This document shows, piece by piece, positions 1-11,151 of a stretch of 64,000 nt of DNA; position 1 is the first letter of the stretch; the number at the start of each line of letters is the position of its first letter. Both the position numbers and the translations under genes were made by a program. Location: contig ARYC01000080.1 of assembly GCA_000711775.1 (NCBI GenBank), positions 62,001 to 126,000 on the forward strand, read 5' to 3'. This stretch comes from Oxytricha trifallax. Taxonomy: Eukaryota; Ciliophora; Spirotrichea; Sporadotrichida; Oxytrichidae. The notes beneath the pieces were generated by a model. That model did not search any database, was not told where the DNA came from, and saw nothing but the letters and a program-made list of their open reading frames with translations.

Positions 1-287
1 AAAGTTAATCATGACAGTGAAACAGGAATAACATGCGAAGTAGCGAAAGACCACATAAGACCTCCCCAAGGCAATAGGTGAATGAGCATAGCACTAAGCT
101 ATTTATTCCAGTGTATGAGTCTTAAACTCCTGGCCCTTGGGTTAAGATTGAGTGGATGCCCAAAAATCAAAGCATATACTATCTGATTTATTTATCTGAC
201 TGGCTTAAGCCCCAGTATTAACTTTAGTACAGCATTAGATAATAATAATGTGTATAAAATACATAATGAAATTACAGAATTATTTGA
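1..287. other. unassigned upstream germline DNA
   Basis: No gene could be assigned. The first 180 bases are less AT-rich than typical IESs and open on the minus strand, but I recognise no family. An in-frame TGA at 285-287 separates this stretch from the SMC4 coding that follows, so at least its right end is probably eliminated DNA or a repeat fragment. Confidence 0.4.
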
Positions 288-3200
288 CATTTTAGTAAAA
301 TAATAATGAACAAGCCTGAACTAGAAATCGCTTTCTATTTTGCAATAAGAGATACATTAGTTTGTGAAGATTTAGACACCGCTACTAGGATTGCTTATTA
401 TTCGGATCAGAAATATTTTAAATTATTTTATTACGCATCAATAAATTGCTAATTATTCATATCAACATATTTATTAAAATACCGTGTTGTTACATTCAAA
501 ACCCCAAAACCCCTTAGTGAGGTTTATAAGGGCTTTGATTCGTAGGGTATAGTTGGGGTCTTATTGGGGTTAATAGAGAAATTATGCCAATTTTCAAAAT
601 GAGAAATAGAAATTAGCGAAATTTAGGGTCTATTTATGATGAGTAATATTTAGATTTACTGCTTAAGATTAGGCATGGTACGAGTATTAATATAGAATAA
701 GTCAAACCAGAGCTGAATTATGCAGCTATAGCAAAGCTCCTATGCAAAAGTGCCTCAACTATTAGATATCATTGCACGTTAGCTGTTTAGCATTATAACT
801 CAGGCACTTAAAAACATCCTGCAAGAAAATAAAAATTCTCACAGCACCATATTGACTACCTCTACGACTCGAAGACTTTGAAATATTGGGCACATTTTCC
901 ACTTGATTAGTGAGCTGTGATGTTTCATCGCAAGTTTCCTGAAATGCGTATCTCTCCTTAAACTATAGCCAATATTTATAGAAGAAATGGTATTACTTTC
1001 AAGACTGTCAACAGAGTGAAGAGAGTGATTGATTTCACAGTGCCATTTTATAGTAATAATTTAAACTATATATATGATTAAATGCTAAGAGCTATTACTA
1101 ATAACATTAAGTTTATACAAGCTGATGAAGCTGTGTTTACCTTCAACACCTTTATTAATAAGTCATGGTACAAGAAGTATGATAACATAGAGGTTTATGA
1201 CTAAAAATTAAAGGTTGTCACTCATGCAATCTTAGCTGGCATTAGCGAGGATTCAGGTCTAGAAAGTTATGTGATTCATCCTCGCTCTATTAAGCGAGAG
1301 TAGTCTATAGAGTTCCTACATAAGCTTAGAGAGAAGTATAGCATCTAAGAAACCATATTGTTTGTTGATAATTATCAGTTCATAAGACTAAGGAGTCTAA
1401 GAAAGCTTATGATGAGTTAAGCATAACTCCTATTTACAACGTTCCTTACAGCCATTAATTTAATGGAATGTAATTCTACTGGAGTTAAATCAAGACCCAC
1501 TACAAGAAACTGCTGCTATATCACCTAATGCATGACTTGCCTATAGATACTGTAGACTTGATTATGAGTAGCTGCAAGAGAGTGAGCATAGATAAGACAA
1601 CAGTTTGTGCGAGAGAAGGAAGAATGAAGGTTTATAAATAAGTTTTAGATTTAAATGAATGAATAAGTTCACATGTTAAACTAATAAATAAATGGATTTG
1701 GCTTCTCTTTCTTCTCCTCTTCTTATGGCTTGCTTGGTCCATATTTCTTCTCTTAGTGCCAGCTCCTGCATCTATGTTCATTTCAACTGGCTTTTAAACA
1801 TCTTTATAAAGTCTCTTGCTCACTTCATGAATAGTCTATGACTTTCTCTCTCCGTAAATCTTCGCATGCTCTTTCATTAGGAATATACAAGTTCCAGGTT
1901 TCCCTACAAAGTTATGAATCAAAGCTTACTAGAGAGGAATGAATGCTTCTTAAGCTCAGCGAGCCAGGTCTCGCTTATTAGTATTCCTTGCTTCTTTTAA
2001 TCTTCAGGAGAAAAATAGTAGCGTTCCTTGTGAGCTTCTTCAATGATCTATCTGAGATAACTCTCTCTTAAAGTGCCAAGAACGCCAAATAAGAAGCTCC
2101 TTTCTGGAAGCTTGTTAGATAGTTGTTTCTTGGTAGGAAGATAAACTACCAACTCTTCATCTTTCATCGCATTCCTCGTAGAGATTAGTGACTGAAATCT
2201 CTGAGTAGTTTGGTATATCTATCAACTTAATTTCATTGTTTTTGAAGGCTTTCTTGTCATCACAGAGTATAGCTTTTAAGAATGAAATTTTGGTACCTTC
2301 TATCGTTGGAAGGAATTAACCAACTATAGTATATGATTAAGTATATGATACATGCTTACCATGTTGAGTTAGGTATCGATAGAGATCTTCCTTGCTTCAA
2401 AATCTTGAGATCATTTCTTTAGCTTCAACCCTCTTCATTGCAGTACTTATAGATTCCATCCTTGTTCCTTCACTTGCTATTGAATTTCAAAATTTTAATA
2501 TATAGAGTTCTGGATCCTACTAATAAGAATCTTAGTATTAAATATGGGCATCATATAGGAGGTCAACCTGATAAGGATACTTGGATAAAGCTGGCAGAAG
2601 CTGTAACAAACTTCAGAGATGGAGCTCCATTTTAATCAATTTAGTTCCATTAAATTAGTACTAAATTTGTTTAAATTTAATTAGTACTGGTACTAATTCC
2701 GTTTTATTTTAATTTGTACCAATTTAATAGTACCAAAACTTAATTAGTACCTAGTTTTAATCTAATGAGGTTTTAAAGGAAAAGTTCCAAAATGGTTCAA
2801 AACCTAATTAGTACCAGTACCAACCTGAATTTTATCTAAGTTGGTACCAAAATTAAAAATATTAAGCATAAAATTAGAAAAATTATATGTACAAACTTAG
2901 CGTAAATAAGATCTCTAACACCCCAAAATCAACCATTATTGTAGCTTTGGAAGGTATTATACGGAGTAACTATAACTAGTTAGGTTATTAGAGATTTATA
3001 ATTGAAATTTAAATTTGAATTTAAACATGGCGGCTAACTTAAATCGAAAAGCAGTTTCTCTTAGCAGTGGATAATCATAGCTAAACTTTGGCTCAACTAA
3101 AAGGCCAGAAGTTATTTATGTTGAGAGGGAGGTAGAGCTAAGAGCTCTTGAGTTTAAGCAGAGGTCTTCAAAATAGAAGTATAGAAATTAAAGGAGAGAG

Positions 3201-6200
3201 CAGAGATAGGACTTTAAACATGAATTGAATATGTTGAGGATCTAAAAAAATAGCTCCCTATTGAAAAGTTAAAGACATTTTTATGTGAAGACTACTAGAA
3301 TCTTTTCTCAACCGAACAAAGCTTAAAGAGACACCTTAAAGAGGTACACTCTGTCAAAGCCAAGATATATTTCAAGCCTGACAAAGTGGATGTAAGGTAC
3401 TAATGCACAACTTGTATGAAGTCTCATACCCATTCAGCTAAAGTGAAGAAGCATATGCAAAAGCATCACTTAAACGAGTTCTTGATTCAAGATAAAGAAA
3501 CTTTAAAGCTTATACCTGCCAAGAGAAAGTCTCATACTATTGAGTCATAGAGAGAGTAACAGGAGAGACTCAAGAGATAGAAACTGCATGAATTGATGAA
3601 TTAACTGGTAGGCAACACTATATTAGCATGCTTCTAAGCCAAAGCTATGAACATACCTGCATTAAATGCAATTGATATAAGCAGTTGTATTGATAACTAT
3701 TTGCATATTAGAGTGACTGCAAAACAAAAAACTCCTTGTAATTGATGATTATGCATACAAGGTGTATCCTTACAGCTATATACTTAAGAATGAGCAGGAC
3801 CAAAATGAGTTTGCTAACGAATACATGATTCTTAGAGAGGCTTAGAGAAGAGATTGCAAGAACTTGCTTAAGCTAAATGGTGTCATTTTAAGCTACGGTT
3901 ATATCGCATAAAGACTTAAGAAATATGAAATGACTCTGAGAGATTATTTATATCATAACAGATAACCAGATGATTTGAATGATATACTATCATATATGAT
4001 AAAGGGTGTCAAGGAGTTTCATGAACTTGGGAATGTTCATAGAGATTTGAAACCTGAAAATGTAATGCTGAACCTCAGCCCTTTAGAAGTCGTAGTTATC
4101 GATTTTAATAGAGCTTTAAGATAAGAGATAGTAACTTTAGCAAAGGTTCTTGGCACTCCTGGCTACTTTTCAATAAGAGAGAAGTGGACGAATGGATCAG
4201 TTTAGTGAGATGTATGTGCAGTTGCTGCTATAATTTTAGAGAGTGACATAGAATACAAGTCTATTGTGGTACCAAATAAGAAAAATAATCAATAAGTTTC
4301 GCGAGTAAGCATATAAAGCAGGACAATATCTGCAAAGAAATCAAACAGATTGTAGACATGATAATTGTAAGAGCACCATCATATCCAAGATAATCCTTAG
4401 ACGATTTACTTGAACCAGTATAGAGAGCAAAATTCAAGAGATACAATAAAGTCAAGCAGATAAAATTTGTTTGAGTTAAATTGCCTAATAATCATTAATT
4501 ATACTTAAAATTTACATTAAACCTGCACTTTCTCTACTAACCCCAATAAGACCCCAACTATACCCTACAAATCAAAGCACTTATAAACCTCACTAAGGGG
4601 TTTTGGGGTTTTGATTGGATGGTACATTAATTGAACTAACTGGCACTATGTCGGGTGGTGGCAAAGCCAAAAGAGGAGGCATGAACAAACAATTCGAGAG
4701 TGAATATGAACCCGAATATTTATAACAATTATAGCAGGAAATCACTAATTTTATGCATAGAATATTATTAATTTGCACATAGCTTAATTTAAATTAAGAA
4801 TAAGTTACATTTTTTAAGGAAATCGAGAGAATAGAGGCTTTAGTAATTGAGCACAGAGATACAAGGCCAAGATTGGAATACAACTACAATTAGAATCTAA
4901 GATAAATTAATAACTTAGAATAAGAAAATCGTAGAAGTATAATAGAAGTGCAGTCACTAGAGGAAAATCTACAAAGAACCAAGAATTAGTACTAAGTTCT
5001 AGTTAATCTGAATTTTATAACAACTTATTCTAAGTAGGCAAGTTTATATAGAATTTCATCTTTTAATACAAATTCAGTTAATGAAAAGCAAGAATTGGAC
5101 AAAGAATTCCATATAAAAATTACATTTTTATATGCTAATTAAAGAAGTCCTGTACATTATATTTCACTTAAATTCTATCTTATTTGTGTAAAGAAGAAGT
5201 TGACAAGATAAATCCAATAAAGATCTAAATAGGCCAAGCACATCAACACTTAGTCCTTATACAACCAAAGATTGAAGAACTTTAGCAACAGTTAAGTTTA
5301 ATAGAGACTTAAATCTACAACATGGCAGATTAAAAACTTAAAAAGTTGAGAGACAATATGGAGAGACTCAAGTAAGAGATTATTGAGCTTTAGAGAGTCA
5401 AAGCTTAAAAAGAGAATTTTTAAGATAAATTCAATGCTAGTATTAAAAATATCGATAGGTAAATTTTAGAAGAATAAAAACTTATTGATGCCCTTTAAGT
5501 ATTTCATTTTTTAAGCTATATAAGTGCAATTTAAAAATTTTCTTAATCAATCCTTGAATAATAAAAAATACTAAGTGAAGATGGACAAGTACAGATAAGC
5601 AATCAATTAAATAACGTTAGAAGGAGAGCAGATTCTTAATAAATAAAATGAAATTGATGAGGAGAAAGATTAAGCAACAAAGTAGTTATTTTCCAAGAAA
5701 TAAGATTTTAGAAAGTTTAATGAACTAATGTCTAAAAATATTTTCACTTATTAATTTTAATGCTCCCACATTTACCTACCAATTCTAATTTCCATTTTAT
5801 CTTTTATAAAAGACTTTATAATTTCTCTAAAAATACTCAGGAGTACGAGGCAATAAAATAAGAAGTACTTGAACTATCTGGTAAAATATTTAAGCTAGAA
5901 GAATAACTCCTGCGTTTACAAGAGTTCAAAGATTCTGTACTCTAAAAATGTGATGCCCTAGTTTAAGAATGGCAGATAGTTTTTCAAGAAATCGATAATG
6001 TGCAGAGAAGTGTTCAAGGAAATCATTAATTTCCCATGAAAACTGAAGAAGATGGAGACGGAGAAAAGGGATAAGGGGATGACTAAGAGATAAGTGCATT
6101 TATGGATTAGGATGAGATTTAGACTATTAGAAATAGGTAAAGAAGGAGAATCTAATTTCATAATTTTCTCAGTTAATTTGGGGGGTATTTGAATAATTAA

Positions 6201-7330
6201 TTGAAAAGATTAAATTTTAGAGAATAGACTATAGCCTGATGACAAGAGACGAAATAATTGAGTACTTGATGAATAACGTAGATATTCATGAAAATTTTGA
6301 CATTGAATAAATCAAAATATTGGAGCCTCATCTGCAACACATTAGCAATTTGATCATCATACTTTAGTAATAAATTGATGCTTAACCATTGAATTCAAGA
6401 ATCATTGAATAGTACCAATCGAAGTCCTCTGATTTTAAATATAAATGTCTTTAAAGTGAAAGAATTTGAAAGCTTTAAATCAGATAAAATAGACCATATG
6501 ATAAAAAACTAAAAGATTTAATAGGTCTTAGGAACTAGATTGAACAAAGATCAGAAGATGTCACAGCTTTAAGGAATGAATTCTATGAACTTAAATAGCA
6601 ACGAATAATTCAATTCAAAGTAGGGTTTGAGTTTATCGCCATAAAGTTATATTTTTTTCTCATTAATCCAACCTATCATTAACCTATAATATTCTAAGTT
6701 ATTTATGATATTAAAGTTGAAGGAAATTTACAGATTTATCACAAAAGGAGGTGATGCAGAACTTGAATTAGTAGACGCTCATGATCCATTCTCAGACGGT
6801 ATCTCTTTTCATGTGAGACCTCTAAAGAAATCTTGGAAGGAAATGAAAAATCTCTCTGGAGGAGAGAAGACTATCAGTTCTCTAGCACTCATATTCGCTT
6901 TGCATCACTATAAACCCAGTCCACTCTATTGCATGGATGAAATTGACGCTGCTCTAGATTATAAGAATGTTGCTATCGTTGGTGAATACATCAAATTTTA
7001 TGAATTAAAAATCTAATTCTTTTCTTAAATTTTAAATGCAAAAATATATGGATCTATAAGCTCTTGATTTTATCATTTTATCTTAATTTCTTAATCAAGC
7101 AGAGAACAAGAAACGGCCAGTTTTTAGTGATAAGTTTAAGAAACAATATGTTTGAGTTAGCAGAGAAATTATTTGGAATATACAAAACAAAAGATATGAC
7201 AAAAACTGTCTACTTAATCCCAAGCTAGATGCAAAACATGGTTGATAAAGCTAAATAAAAAAGAGAAATATTGGACTAATAAAATCAAAGAGATCAATTT
7301 GAGAATGACCAGGATATGATTTAAGTCTGA
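288..7330 (+). CDS. SMC4: condensin subunit SMC4, C-terminal half, interrupted by TBE transposon and IESs
   Basis: SMC4 is an ATPase arm of condensin, which compacts and segregates chromosomes in the nucleus. The readable part begins at the end of the hinge (FYFAIRDTLV, LDTATRIAY, then RVVTLDG and GTMSGGG after the transposon is removed). It continues through a long glutamine-rich coiled coil and ends with the C-terminal ABC head: GGDAELELVD, signature LSGGEKT (about 6852-6872), Walker B with CMDEIDAALD (about 6930-6960), and SLRNNMFE. The stop is TGA at 7328-7330. About 715 codons remain after removing the TBE element and ten pointer-bounded IESs; the family is usually about 1250-1400 residues. 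The ATG at 306 is internal to the hinge and is not a start. The N-terminal half must lie upstream of the window or elsewhere. SMC4 is preferred over other SMCs because of the FYFALRDTLV and RVVTLDG...SGTMSGGG motifs. Confidence 0.93.
411..476. other. IES, pointer AAATA
   Basis: 66 bp AT-rich segment in SMC4. AAATA repeats at 411-415 and 477-481; excision joins SDQK directly to YRVVT. Confidence 0.85.
494..496. repeat. target-site duplication ATT (left)
   Basis: ATT directly abuts the C4A4 end of the TBE element and is repeated at 4614-4616. It fits the 5'-ANT target known for TBE elements. Confidence 0.9.
497..581 (+). repeat. TBE left terminal inverted repeat
   Basis: About 85 bp beginning with C4A4 repeats. 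It matches the reverse complement of 4529-4613 with about three mismatches. Confidence 0.92.
584..1662 (+). pseudogene. TBE transposase (IS630/Tc1-mariner DD34E type), broken
   Basis: Related to the 42 kDa TBE transposase. The first catalytic Asp lies in QADEAVF (codon 1124-1126) and the second in FVDNY (1367-1369). The expected NxIExxW block reads NGMQFYW: the catalytic Glu position is a TAA codon (1471-1473), read as Gln. An in-frame TGA occurs at 911-913, and a single-base loss just after 1370 shifts the frame. Allowing for that base, the D-to-E/Q spacing is 34 residues. The natural end is TGA at 1660-1662. Three independent lesions suggest that excision of this copy would need transposase supplied by other elements. 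Confidence 0.85.
1680..2459 (-). pseudogene. TBE small ORF (22 kDa-type), broken
   Basis: Minus-strand reading frame starting at ATG 2457-2459. It corresponds in place and size to the 22 kDa ORF of TBE1, whose function is unknown. A TGA interrupts it about 20 codons from the start, and a frameshift near the middle moves the good frame. The tail is rich in Lys/Arg. The 3' end is approximate because of the frameshifts. Confidence 0.65.
2630..2865. repeat. TTAGTACC-rich direct and inverted repeat cluster inside TBE
   Basis: Many copies of TAATTAGTACC and its reverse complement GGTACTAATT fill the noncoding gap between the small ORF and the zinc-finger/kinase ORF of the element. Confidence 0.6.
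3027..4474 (+). pseudogene. TBE zinc-finger/protein-kinase ORF (57 kDa-type), broken
   Basis: Starts at ATG 3027 and ends at TGA 4472-4474. The N-terminal part has C2H2-type fingers (YQCTTCMKSHTHSAKVKKH, preceded by a second LKRHLKEVH block). The C-terminal part is a protein-kinase domain with the catalytic loop VHRDLKPENV and the metal-binding IDFN, followed by LGTPGYFS. At least three frame disruptions are visible: near 3230, at a TGA close to 3746, and at a TGA close to 4207, with a further shift near 4320. This combination of fingers and kinase is the known hallmark of the TBE 57 kDa protein. Its role in the element is unknown. Confidence 0.85.
4529..4613 (-). repeat. TBE right terminal inverted repeat
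   Basis: Ends in GGGGTTTTGGGGTTTTG. It is the reverse complement of the left terminus with about three mismatches. Confidence 0.92.
4614..4616. repeat. target-site duplication ATT (right)
   Basis: Second ATT copy. After excision the joined codons read ACA TTG GAT GGT, giving T-L-D-G of SMC4. Confidence 0.9.
4736..4816. other. IES, pointer AGGAAATC
   Basis: 81 bp in SMC4. 8 bp repeats at 4736-4743 and 4817-4824; joins QQEI to ERIEAL. Confidence 0.88.
5001..5075. other. IES, pointer AGTTAAT
   Basis: 75 bp, a multiple of three and free of TGA, so it is invisible to a plain ORF scan. Repeats at 5001 and 5076; joins QVLVN to EKQEL in the coiled coil. Confidence 0.8.
5101..5189. other. IES, pointer AAAGAA
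   Basis: 89 bp in SMC4. Repeats at 5101 and 5190; joins LDKE to EVDKIN. Confidence 0.85.
5496..5571. other. IES, pointer TAAGT
   Basis: 76 bp in SMC4. Repeats at 5496 and 5572; joins DALQ to VKMDKYR. A decoy TAAGTG occurs at 5521. Confidence 0.8.
5731..5825. other. IES, pointer TCTAAAAATA
   Basis: 95 bp in SMC4. 10 bp repeats at 5731 and 5826; joins NELMSKN to TQEYEA. Confidence 0.9.
6146..6219. other. IES, pointer GAGAAT
   Basis: 74 bp in SMC4. Repeats at 6146 and 6220; joins RQRRRI to DYSLMTRDE. Confidence 0.85.
6449..6472. other. short IES, pointer CTTTAAA
   Basis: 24 bp candidate that contains an in-frame TGA. Repeats at 6449 and 6473; removal leaves the SMC4 coiled coil open. Confidence 0.65.
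6642..6711. other. IES, pointer TAAAGTT
   Basis: 70 bp in SMC4. Repeats at 6642 and 6712; joins FEFIAIK to LKEIYRF. Confidence 0.9.
6990..7093. other. IES, pointer ATCAA
   Basis: 104 bp in SMC4. Repeats at 6990 and 7094; joins GEYIK to QRTRNGQF in the ABC head. Confidence 0.88.
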
Positions 7331-8049
7331 AAAACATGATTATTTAGATTTTAGGATAAAACCTAATTTCAACGAAAGGAATAATTTATTTTTATTTCAT
7401 GAATTTCTTTGTTTATTTTTCAAATAATAAATCTAAATTCAGTTGAGACAAGTATTTATAGTAAATAATAATAATCTATATAAATTACCAGCGAATGAGT
7501 GACTGCCTTGATCATTCAAAAACATTCAATAAATTAAAAGATTAATAGGCGAATATTTAGAAGTTGTAGATTTGACATCATACTTAAATCTGGGAGAGTG
7601 TAATTTGCCTGTATAAAATTTATTTAAGGGTGAAATAATTCAAGCCTTCTTATTGAGAAAAAATAAAAATTTCAGATTAAAAAATTTGATTGCAGTAATC
7701 TTTATTAATAAAATTAAATTCTGTTTATAATTTATTATTATTAAAAAAATTAATTTGATCTCTTTCATATATAATTCAGAGAATATTTTATTTTGCCATC
7801 TCTATTTCTATTTGCTAAAAAATAAAAAATTCGTTAATTAATCTTTTTTTTCTAAAACAAATATAATTAGTCGATAAATAGAATTTTCATAAAATTTTTA
7901 ATTCAACTTTTACAGTTTTTTTGCTTTTTTAAAATAAAAAATATTTTCATATCATATAAATGACCCCTGTCCAAAATCTTTGATAAAATATTGCTAATTT
8001 AAACTTAAAACCTTTTAAATCAAATTAAAAACCAAACTATAATATTTAA
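7331..8049. other. AT-rich spacer
   Basis: About 720 bp of very AT-rich DNA between SMC4 and the next gene. I see no ORF, RNA gene or repeat family in it. Confidence 0.6.
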
Positions 8050-11037
8050 ATGAATCTTTGTTAAGAAAGAATGTCAGCCACACCTAATCTATCTTCTTAA
8101 GACTTAAAATAGCAACATCCAAAACTTTAATAGAAGTCTCAACCGAGTTTAGATTCAGAAGTACAGTTAAATCAACCTAATACATTACAAGAAAAAGAAA
8201 TTTCTTTAGATAAAAAGAGAGTTTAAAAGTTTAAAGAAAAACGAGAGTCAAACTAGATTAAAGTTCACAAGCCAAAGAGCATTCAAGAAATTCTTGAAAC
8301 ACTTTAAAACAACCTAATTATTAAGTTCGTATTTGGAGAGAGAAGTAAAATGTAGAGTTATCTACCATTGACACTGGATGAATTGAGATACGAATGTGCA
8401 AAATAATTCAAGTTTATCAGTGAAGAGGCAGAGCACCAAATGCTTTTATAGAGATAGCAAGTTATCAATCCTGAATAGGATTAAATGGAGGAGTTGTCTT
8501 AAGAGGATCATAATTATCAATTTGATTTGAATAAGCTAAACACAAGAGATCAGCAGTTAATAGAGTCAATTAGATTCATTTACCAAGATCCCCAAGGAGA
8601 TAAAATCGAGCTAGATAGTGACCTGGATTTGTACAATATTTACTCATTTGCATGCCTCACATAGCAAAAACTTGTTAAAATATTCGTCTCTTCAACTTGT
8701 CAAGACATACAAGTGTTTTAAGTTTAAACTTAACAAATAATGCCACTTTAACCTTCGCCATTCAGAAACATTTAATAGTAGACAGCTGCATAGACTGTTC
8801 AAAATGCTTCAATGCTAAAAAGAAACGGTTAAAGCCATTTAATCAACAATGAACAATAAAATATGATGATGTCATACTTAGGTTAAGCAAGATAAAACCA
8901 ACATATATTAGCCAATAATCCAGACTCACAAATTGTATAAATGAGAGAGCCACCCTCTGGGTACAATTCTTAAGCTTAAAGCTAGCTTTTTATAAGCCAA
9001 TAAACAACTATCTAGTAAAATTTGAATAATTAATAGCACTAACAAGACAACTAGATGGCTTAAGATTTAGAATAAAAACAGAATTAAGGCTAAAACTAAT
9101 AATCTGAAATGGTATAATAACTAGAGTCAGGGTTGCAAGTTGAAAAGCAAATAGTTAGAGAAGGCTATAGATATAATGTCAATATGAAGTTCAAGAATTT
9201 TATCTACTATAAATGCGAAGATTCCAAGACACTTAAGTGCAAAGGTATCTGGAAATTAGACATTACCTAAGAAGCGAAAGATAGACATGGAGCACTACAC
9301 AAACCTCATACAATTTCATTAGAAAATCACGATTACTTTTAAAAGCAAATAAAAACTCAAGCCTAAACAAGATAAATCAAGATTACTGAACTACAACCTC
9401 AAATTGCAAATGAGCTCATTGATAATATCAATATATTACTCAATGAAAATATTGAGACTTCTTTAGGGACTCTTGTTGATTAGCTAAAAGATATGAGTTC
9501 ACCAGCACTCAATCAAAATATAGATAAACTCTAAAATGTGATATAAGACAAGTATCAAGAAATTAGGAAGAAAATCAAGCTTGAAAGCTAAGGTTTGCTT
9601 GATGTTAAAACAGTGAAGACTTTAAGGAATACTTCTTTTGCAAGATACATGTCTCAAAGAGATTTCGGGTGTTAGGTCAACAAAGCGATATTCTTTTTAT
9701 CTTCTGATTTCATGATAAGAATACTAAAGAGTAATAAGGACTAAGACTAGCATGTCTATATTGATACTCAAGCAACTTTAGATTAGTGTCAGAATTGGGA
9801 AACTACAATAAATTACTCTTTTATCTTGTAAATGAGTTTATTTGATTAAACTACAAACTAGCTAATGCCTCTCTGCATGATCGTATCACAAACTCAAGAA
9901 AATGCAGCTTTAGAGATAATGATCGAATGGTTCTAGAAAGAATGTGGAGACTTTTTCAAGCCAAAGTAATTCAGCTTATCATGTAGAGATCTTGAGCAGA
10001 CTTTACAGTTGAAAGCTATTGTTGGAAAGATATACCCATAGGTAGAAATAAATTCAACTCTTTTCAATAAGCAAAAGTGCCTTATTGATACTATCAAGAA
10101 ATATTAAGATATAGATGAAAAAGATAGACTAAAACTGTATTTTAGCTTCAGTGTAGCTTCTCTTGAAGATCCCAAAGCTTTAAATATGTTGATAACCAAA
10201 ATAAAAGAGCAATATGCAGATTCGAATGAAAATATGAAATAGCTTATTGATGAACTCGATGAGAAATTCCTCTAAACAAATGTTAATTTCTGGAATTTAT
10301 CTAGACAAATAAAGAGTCAAAGGCCTTAATTTTTCGCTCTTCAAAGAGGTTCCGAATAGTATCTTTCACTTTATAATGATAAGCAATTTTGCACTTGGGC
10401 TCCAGTTAGTGATAAAAAGTCAAACATCTACCAAATCCTTGACTCATTAAAATTAATAGAGCATCATAAATTCAAGGAATTCACAGATTCTCAAGAAAAA
10501 TGCAAGAACAATAAAACGATGCTGCACGAGTATAACTTTGGAAGTGGATTGAACCCATATTACATAAGAAGTACAGATAAATTATTGATGAGTGAATGGC
10601 TTGAAAGAATTTTGCATTGTGGAGATGTTATTAATGATAGGCTCTAAGATGTGATCTTGAAAGAAATTGAGAAAACTCCAGATTAATACATTTAAGATTC
10701 AGAAGTTCAAAGTTTCCAAAGATACATATAGGCTTTTGAATTTAATGCCAAAAGTAGCCTGGTTGTTGGACTCAAGAAAGAAGAGCCAATAATTCAAGTT
10801 TAAAATAGCGTTTAATGTTTGATCAAGCAAACTGAAACTCAAGAGCAAAAAATTAATGAACTTGATGAAGGAATTAAAGATGACTAAGCAGATGACTTTT
10901 AAGAGATACCTAATTAGTAATAGGACAATGACCAAGATTAAGAAGAAGAGAGAAGCGAGGACATGGATCATAGAGCCCAGAAAGAGGATGATGACAGAGT
11001 AGAATTAGATGCTCCAGATAATTATTAATAGTAATGA
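8050..11037 (+). CDS. PB1 - FLYWCH zinc finger - MULE-transposase-like protein
   Basis: A single open frame of 995 codons with TAA/TAG as Gln and no IES or intron, unlike every neighbour. The start is ATG 8050; an in-frame ATG at 8071 is an alternative. The stop is TGA 11035-11037. Residues about 85-215 form a PB1-like fold: a basic IIKFVFGERSK strand, then the acidic OPCA-type motif YQDPQGDKIELDSDLDL. After a Gln-rich linker comes a FLYWCH-type finger (residues about 370-430: FKNFIYYKCEDSKTLKCKGIW ... HKPHTISLENHDYF). The region from about 545 resembles a MULE transposase core (IDTQATLD; CMIVSQTQENAALEIMIEWF; LSCRDLEQTLQLKAI), with catalytic positions only partly conserved. FLYWCH-MULE fusions are a known transposon-derived architecture; the PB1 domain suggests recruitment to a host scaffold. 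The C-terminus is acidic. It may be a domesticated transposase or a germline-limited gene. The domain calls come from motif reading only. Confidence 0.72.
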
Positions 11038-11151
11038 TTATAATAAATTATAACATTTATCTTCTTAGTGCTTTTTCTTAATTGTTAATACCCATTTCAT
11101 TTCTTTCTGTAATGAATTTAAATAAATAGAAGAATTAATATTTGTTTAAAT

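Larger units (their letters stand above)
497..4613 (+). mobile_element. TBE-type (telomere-bearing element) DNA transposon, decayed copy
   Basis: A 4117 bp element bounded by about 85 bp inverted repeats whose outer 17 bp are C4A4/G4T4 telomere-like repeats, flanked by a 3 bp ATT duplication. It carries the three ORFs characteristic of Oxytricha TBE1: an IS630/Tc1-type transposase (+), a smaller ORF (-), and a zinc-finger/kinase ORF (+). All three contain TGA codons or frameshifts, so this copy is unlikely to make full-length proteins. It is inserted in the SMC4 coding region; removal with one ATT rebuilds the sequence R-V-V-T-L-D-G exactly in frame. It lies entirely within one gene and would be eliminated during macronuclear development. 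Confidence 0.95.

Noticed and set aside
306-476. ATG at 306 as the start of a short gene
   Set aside because: The translation matches the internal SMC4 hinge (FYFAIRDTLV), so the ATG codes an internal Met or lies at a segment junction.
8050-11037. Frame full of TAA/TAG as a pseudogene or noncoding DNA
   Set aside because: No TGA occurs over 995 codons, and domain motifs read through TAA/TAG as Gln, as in all neighbouring genes.
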